The notes under the pieces: model-generated
The model's database searches: none
What the model saw: the letters and a program-made list of their open reading frames with translations, nothing else
What the model was told of the DNA's origin: nothing
In this document: piece by piece, positions 4,913 through 7,649 of the stretch
How positions within the stretch are numbered: the first letter of the stretch is position 1
How the letters are laid out: the number at the start of each line of letters is the position of its first letter
NCBI GenBank assembly: GCA_009701945.1
Contig: WLJF01000029.1
Location: 1 to 7,649, forward strand
DNA: 7,649 nt
Direction: 5' to 3'
Origin: Actinomycetota bacterium
GTDB lineage: Bacteria; Actinomycetota; Actinomycetes; Nanopelagicales; Nanopelagicaceae
Position numbers and translations under genes: made by a program

Positions 4913-6115
4913 ATGCGCCGCAGTAAATCCTTGATGTGCCTTGCCATCATTGCAAGCCTGACTCTTGCGGCCACCCCTGCCATCGCAAAGCCAAAGCCAA
5001 CGCTTGCTGAAATTGAAGCGGCTAAGCAAGCAGAGGCTGCAAAGAAAGCTGCAGCAGATGCTGCGGCTAAGAAGTTGGCAGCAGCAAATCTCACTCTCAA
5101 ACAATTAACGGCCCGCGCCAATGCAGCGCAAGCTCTCTATCTCAAAGCAAAGAAAGAACTTGAGATTGCAACAGCACAAGCCAATGCTGCTGCCAAGCAT
5201 GCAGCAGAAACTGCAGCAGCTGTCGCAGAAGCCCATCGGGTAATTGGAAAACTTGCAGCCAATGCATACATTCTCGGTGGAAATATGAGTGATATTCAGC
5301 CACTGCTCAGTTCTGATGGACCGCAAGATCTCATTGACCAGCTCTCCACTCTCAACACATTAGGTGCACAAAACACAACCGCCCTTGAACGCTATAAAGC
5401 GGCAGAAATTATTGCTAAGGCAGCTAAGAAGAAAGCTGATGAAGCCAAAGCTGTCCAGGTAGTTGCAACTGCAAAAGTTGCTGCCACAAAGAAAATTGCA
5501 GATGATGCACAGGCCTTGCAGCAGAAGGAAGTCAATAAACTTCGAGCTGTTCAAGATAAGTTGATGAAAGAACTTGCTAATGCGCGCAACGTTCGAATCA
5601 CTCTTGAACAACAGCGCCAGTTAGCCTTGCTCGAAGAGAGTCAAGCTTCTACGGCGGCTAACACCATCAATCAAGCAAAGGTCTGGCCAGATCGTGGATT
5701 CAAGGGCCGCACAACAATTCGAACTACTGAGGAGCAACGTTTAGCTGCAGTTGCATTTGCAAAGAAACAAGTTCTTGCACGTAAGCCATATATTTGGGGA
5801 ACTCAAGGACCGAATTCATTTGACTGTTCAGGACTTGTTTATGCCGCATATAAGTCAGCTGGGCTTGGGTGGCCAAATTGGGATCGCCTTAACTCTGCAC
5901 TGTATTCAGGCTATACAAAGCATGTATCCCTTACAGAGCTGCAACCTGGCGATCTTCTCTTCTATTCCTATAAGGGCACAATCTCAACTATCCACCACAT
6001 CACCATCTATGCAGGTGGCGGAATGATGTGGGAGGCCAATTCAAAGGGCAAAGGCTTGCTCTACTCCAATATCTATAGCGTTAAAGGGCTTATGCCATTT
6101 GGTGGTCGGGTCTAA
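4913..6115 (+). CDS. Secreted NlpC/P60 peptidoglycan endopeptidase with coiled-coil N-terminus
   Basis: 400 aa. Residues 1-25 are a Sec signal peptide (MRRSK, hydrophobic core, cleavage after AIA). Residues 30-250 are a long Ala/Lys/Glu-rich coiled coil, interrupted near 110-160 by a segment (LAANAYILGG, IQPLLSSDGPQDLIDQLSTL) like the N-terminal region of PcsB/RipA-type hydrolases. Residues 275-400 are the NlpC/P60 domain: C305 in FDCSGL is the nucleophile, H362 in HHITIYAGGG the general base, and E374 twelve residues later matches the spacing of the third residue of the RipA Cys-His-Glu triad as I recall it. PGDLLFY (345-351) is also conserved. The family cuts gamma-D-Glu-mDAP links in stem peptides, often for daughter-cell separation, with the coiled coil restraining activity until a partner (FtsEX in other systems) relieves it; that partner is not in the window. 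ATG 4913 is set by the signal peptide and the leaderless -10. Stop at 6113-6115 lies 9 bp before tilS. Confidence 0.9.
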   Translation: MRRSKSLMCLAIIASLTLAATPAIAKPKPTLAEIEAAKQAEAAKKAAADAAAKKLAAANLTLKQLTARANAAQALYLKAKKELEIATAQANAAAKHAAETAAAVAEAHRVIGKLAANAYILGGNMSDIQPLLSSDGPQDLIDQLSTLNTLGAQNTTALERYKAAEIIAKAAKKKADEAKAVQVVATAKVAATKKIADDAQALQQKEVNKLRAVQDKLMKELANARNVRITLEQQRQLALLEESQASTAANTINQAKVWPDRGFKGRTTIRTTEEQRLAAVAFAKKQVLARKPYIWGTQGPNSFDCSGLVYAAYKSAGLGWPNWDRLNSALYSGYTKHVSLTELQPGDLLFYSYKGTISTIHHITIYAGGGMMWEANSKGKGLLYSNIYSVKGLMPFGGRV

Positions 6116-6118
6116 CCT
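6113..6118 (+). promoter_or_regulatory. Candidate -10 box TAACCT for leaderless tilS, overlapping the nlpC stop
   Basis: TAACCT fits TANNNT and is followed by TCACCT and the ATG at 6125, a 6-nt gap. Its first three bases are the TAA stop of the preceding gene. No Shine-Dalgarno is present in the 9-nt gap. The hexamer is weak on its own; the exact spacing is the main support. Confidence 0.45.
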
Positions 6119-6124
6119 TCACCT

Positions 6125-7087
6125 ATGACTGATTCCATCGTTGCAATTCGCAACGCTGTAAAACCTCATCTTGCGCGACTTGAAGCCGGCGACACAGTGC
6201 TGGTTGCAGTATCTGGCGGTGCAGATTCACTCGCACTGGCATCTGCAATTCTCACAGAGTCGAAGCAATATGCAATTACTGCAATTGCCGTGACTATCGA
6301 TCATCAATTGCAAAGTGGTTCTGATGTGCAGGCAGAAAAAGTTGAGAAACAATTGAAAGAGATGGGATATGGCAAAGTCATTGTTAAGAAAGTTGTGGTT
6401 ACTACTGAGTCCGGCCTCGAAGCTGGCGCTCGTGATGCACGCTATGAAGCTCTTAGTGCGTGCGCTGCGCAAGAGAAAGCAACGAAAGTCTTCTTAGGTC
6501 ACACTCGTGATGATCAAGCAGAAAGTGTTCTGTTAGGACTTGCTCGGGGATCTGGGACTCGTTCACTGTCTGGAATGTCAGTAGAGAATGGAATTTATCT
6601 TCGCCCACTATTACATATCACTCGAGAAGAAACTGTTGCAGCATGTAGTGAGCTAAGGATCGAACCTTGGAATGATCCGCATAATGGAAATACTGATTTC
6701 TCGCGAGTGAGAGTTCGTAACGAAGTTCTTCCAGTAATGGAGGAGAAATTAGGACCTGGGATTTCAGCAGCACTTGCTCGAAGCGCTGGAATTTTGCGAG
6801 ATGACGCTGATGCCCTCGATGAGATCGCGCAGAGTGAAATCTCAGTATCTGACCTCGCAAATCTGGATTGCGAGCACCTTTCGACCTTATCGCGCGCTAT
6901 TCGCTCTCGAGTCCTTAGAGCAGCTCTCTACGCCGCTGGCGCCCCTTCAGGCTCAATTACCGCAGACCATCTGGCTGGCGTTGAGGCCCTGGTCACTTCT
7001 TGGCATGGGCAGGGGGCTTTAAGCCTTCCTGGTGGTGTGAAGGTTGAGCGAATTTCGGGCAGACTTTCGCTCTTAGCCCAGCCCTAG
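6125..7087 (+). CDS. tilS: tRNA(Ile)-lysidine synthase, short form
   Basis: 320 aa. A cytoplasmic ATP-dependent ligase that attaches lysine to C34 of tRNA-Ile(CAU), changing its reading to AUA and its charging to Ile; normally essential. The N-type ATP pyrophosphatase loop is SGGADS at residues 30-35. GHTRDDQAES (125-134) is the second conserved ATP/lysine site, preceded by the GARDARYEAL block (101-110). DPHNGNTDFSRVRVRNEVLP (184-203) matches the DPSNxDxxFxRxRxRxxxLP signature of TilS. After residue 205 there is a helical tail of about 115 residues, shorter than the E. coli enzyme (about 430 aa) but usual for actinobacteria. ATG 6125 lies 9 bp after the NlpC/P60 stop with no Shine-Dalgarno, and the -10 candidate suggests its own leaderless start. 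hpt follows 19 bp downstream, as in many actinobacteria. Confidence 0.93.
   Translation: MTDSIVAIRNAVKPHLARLEAGDTVLVAVSGGADSLALASAILTESKQYAITAIAVTIDHQLQSGSDVQAEKVEKQLKEMGYGKVIVKKVVVTTESGLEAGARDARYEALSACAAQEKATKVFLGHTRDDQAESVLLGLARGSGTRSLSGMSVENGIYLRPLLHITREETVAACSELRIEPWNDPHNGNTDFSRVRVRNEVLPVMEEKLGPGISAALARSAGILRDDADALDEIAQSEISVSDLANLDCEHLSTLSRAIRSRVLRAALYAAGAPSGSITADHLAGVEALVTSWHGQGALSLPGGVKVERISGRLSLLAQP
6139..6155. repeat. Inverted repeat CGTTGC-N5-GCAACG inside 5' tilS
   Basis: A perfect 6-bp inverted repeat with a 5-nt loop (AATTC) occupies tilS codons 5-11. If tilS is leaderless this would form a hairpin beginning about 15 nt into the mRNA. No T-run follows, so it is not a terminator; it may be a coincidence of coding sequence. 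Confidence 0.3.
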
Positions 7088-7092
7088 GTATC

Positions 7093-7098
7093 AAGGAG
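7093..7098 (+). promoter_or_regulatory. Shine-Dalgarno AAGGAG of hpt
   Basis: AAGGAG lies 8 nt before the GTG at 7107 in the 19-bp gap after tilS. It decides the GTG start and suggests that hpt is translated from a tilS-hpt mRNA. Confidence 0.75.
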
Positions 7099-7106
7099 CA
7101 GACCAC

Positions 7107-7649
7107 GTGGATTTAGCAGCAGTCGGAACCGATGTCGAAAAGGTAATCGCAACGGAAGAGCAACTTTCAGCGAAGATTGCAGAACTCGCAGCACGCGTTG
7201 ATGCTGATTACAAAGATAAGAATGTTCTTCTTGTTGGCGTGCTCAAAGGCGCAATTATGGCAATGGCTGATCTAACACGTGCGATGCAGACTCATATCGA
7301 GATGGATTGGATGGCTGTTTCTTCCTACGGTTCAGGAACTAAATCAAGTGGCGTGGTTCGCATCCTTAAAGATTTAGATCGCGATATTACTGGCCGCCAT
7401 GTTCTTATCGTTGAAGATATTGTTGATACCGGTTTAACACTTTCTTGGCTTAAATCAAATCTTTTCTCGCGCGGTGCAGCATCTGTTGAAATTCTTGCAA
7501 TCCTTCGTAAGCCAGAAGCTGCAAAGGTAGATGTCGATGTGAAATACGTTGGCTTTGATATTCCTAAGGAATTCGTCGTGGGTTATGGACTTGATTTTGA
7601 CGAAAAGTACCGCAACCTCTCATTCATCGGTGTGCTTGCTAAGCACATG
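7107..7649 (+). CDS. hpt: Hypoxanthine phosphoribosyltransferase, open at the window edge
   Basis: GTG start; 181 codons are visible with no stop, so the gene runs off the right edge. Since family members are about 180-190 aa, only a few residues are probably missing. A cytoplasmic purine-salvage enzyme that joins hypoxanthine (and often guanine) to PRPP, giving IMP or GMP. Seen directly: VGVLKGAI near residues 43-50 (the PPi-binding loop region); SSYGSGTKSSG at 72-82, the flexible catalytic loop; VLIVEDIVDTGLT at 99-111, the PRPP-binding motif with acidic pair E103-D104; and K146 plus VGFDIPKEFVVGYGLDFDEKYRNL (148-171), the purine-binding and C-terminal signature of bacterial Hpt. Start chosen from the Shine-Dalgarno AAGGAG. 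It is co-directional with and 19 bp after tilS, matching the common tilS-hpt-ftsH order of actinobacteria; ftsH would be expected beyond the edge. Confidence 0.93.
   Translation, partial: MDLAAVGTDVEKVIATEEQLSAKIAELAARVDADYKDKNVLLVGVLKGAIMAMADLTRAMQTHIEMDWMAVSSYGSGTKSSGVVRILKDLDRDITGRHVLIVEDIVDTGLTLSWLKSNLFSRGAASVEILAILRKPEAAKVDVDVKYVGFDIPKEFVVGYGLDFDEKYRNLSFIGVLAKHM

Noticed and set aside
4865..5121. Antisense ORFs over the 5' half of the NlpC/P60 gene
   Set aside because: They are shadows produced by the Ala/Lys-rich coiled-coil codons; they have low-complexity Ala/Ser/Cys products and no ribosome site.

Overview
The window looks like an ordinary chromosomal stretch from a low-to-moderate GC actinobacterium with a compact genome. 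A streamlined freshwater lineage of the Nanopelagicales (acI) type is the best guess, but that is inferred from protein style, base composition and tight gene packing, not from a marker gene. The clues are an actinobacterial-type S13 D-Ala-D-Ala carboxypeptidase, a short TilS followed directly by hpt, a RipA/PcsB-like NlpC/P60 hydrolase, and start sites that mostly look leaderless.

Layout. 1-521: 3' part of dacB (+). 518-952: small single-pass membrane protein with an extremely Asp-rich tail (-). 1051-1920: ctaB, heme O synthase (+). 1902-3125: metZ-type O-succinylhomoserine sulfhydrylase (-). 3162-4070 and 4067-4858: ABC-2 exporter ATPase and permease (+, translationally coupled). 4913-6115: secreted NlpC/P60 peptidoglycan hydrolase (+). 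6125-7087: tilS (+). 7107-7649: hpt (+), reading open at the window edge. No gene-free stretch exceeds about 100 bases. I see no RNA genes, mobile elements, CRISPR array or convincing intrinsic terminator.

How the genes relate. dacB and the NlpC/P60 gene both act on peptidoglycan outside the membrane. tilS and hpt are a common actinobacterial pair (tRNA-Ile2 lysidine synthesis and purine salvage). ctaB supplies heme O to the terminal oxidase. metZ makes homocysteine by direct sulfhydrylation. The ABC pair resembles BcrA-type ABC-2 exporters of unknown substrate.

The most notable thing is regulatory. All five genes lacking a Shine-Dalgarno sequence (ctaB, metZ, the ABC ATPase, nlpC, tilS) have a TANNNT hexamer ending exactly 6 nt before the start codon, as expected if transcription begins at the first base of the start codon. 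The remaining genes with a visible start (the Asp-rich protein, the permease, hpt) have clear Shine-Dalgarno sequences. I found no strong evidence of a new multi-gene system. The Asp-rich membrane protein is the one gene whose function I cannot name.
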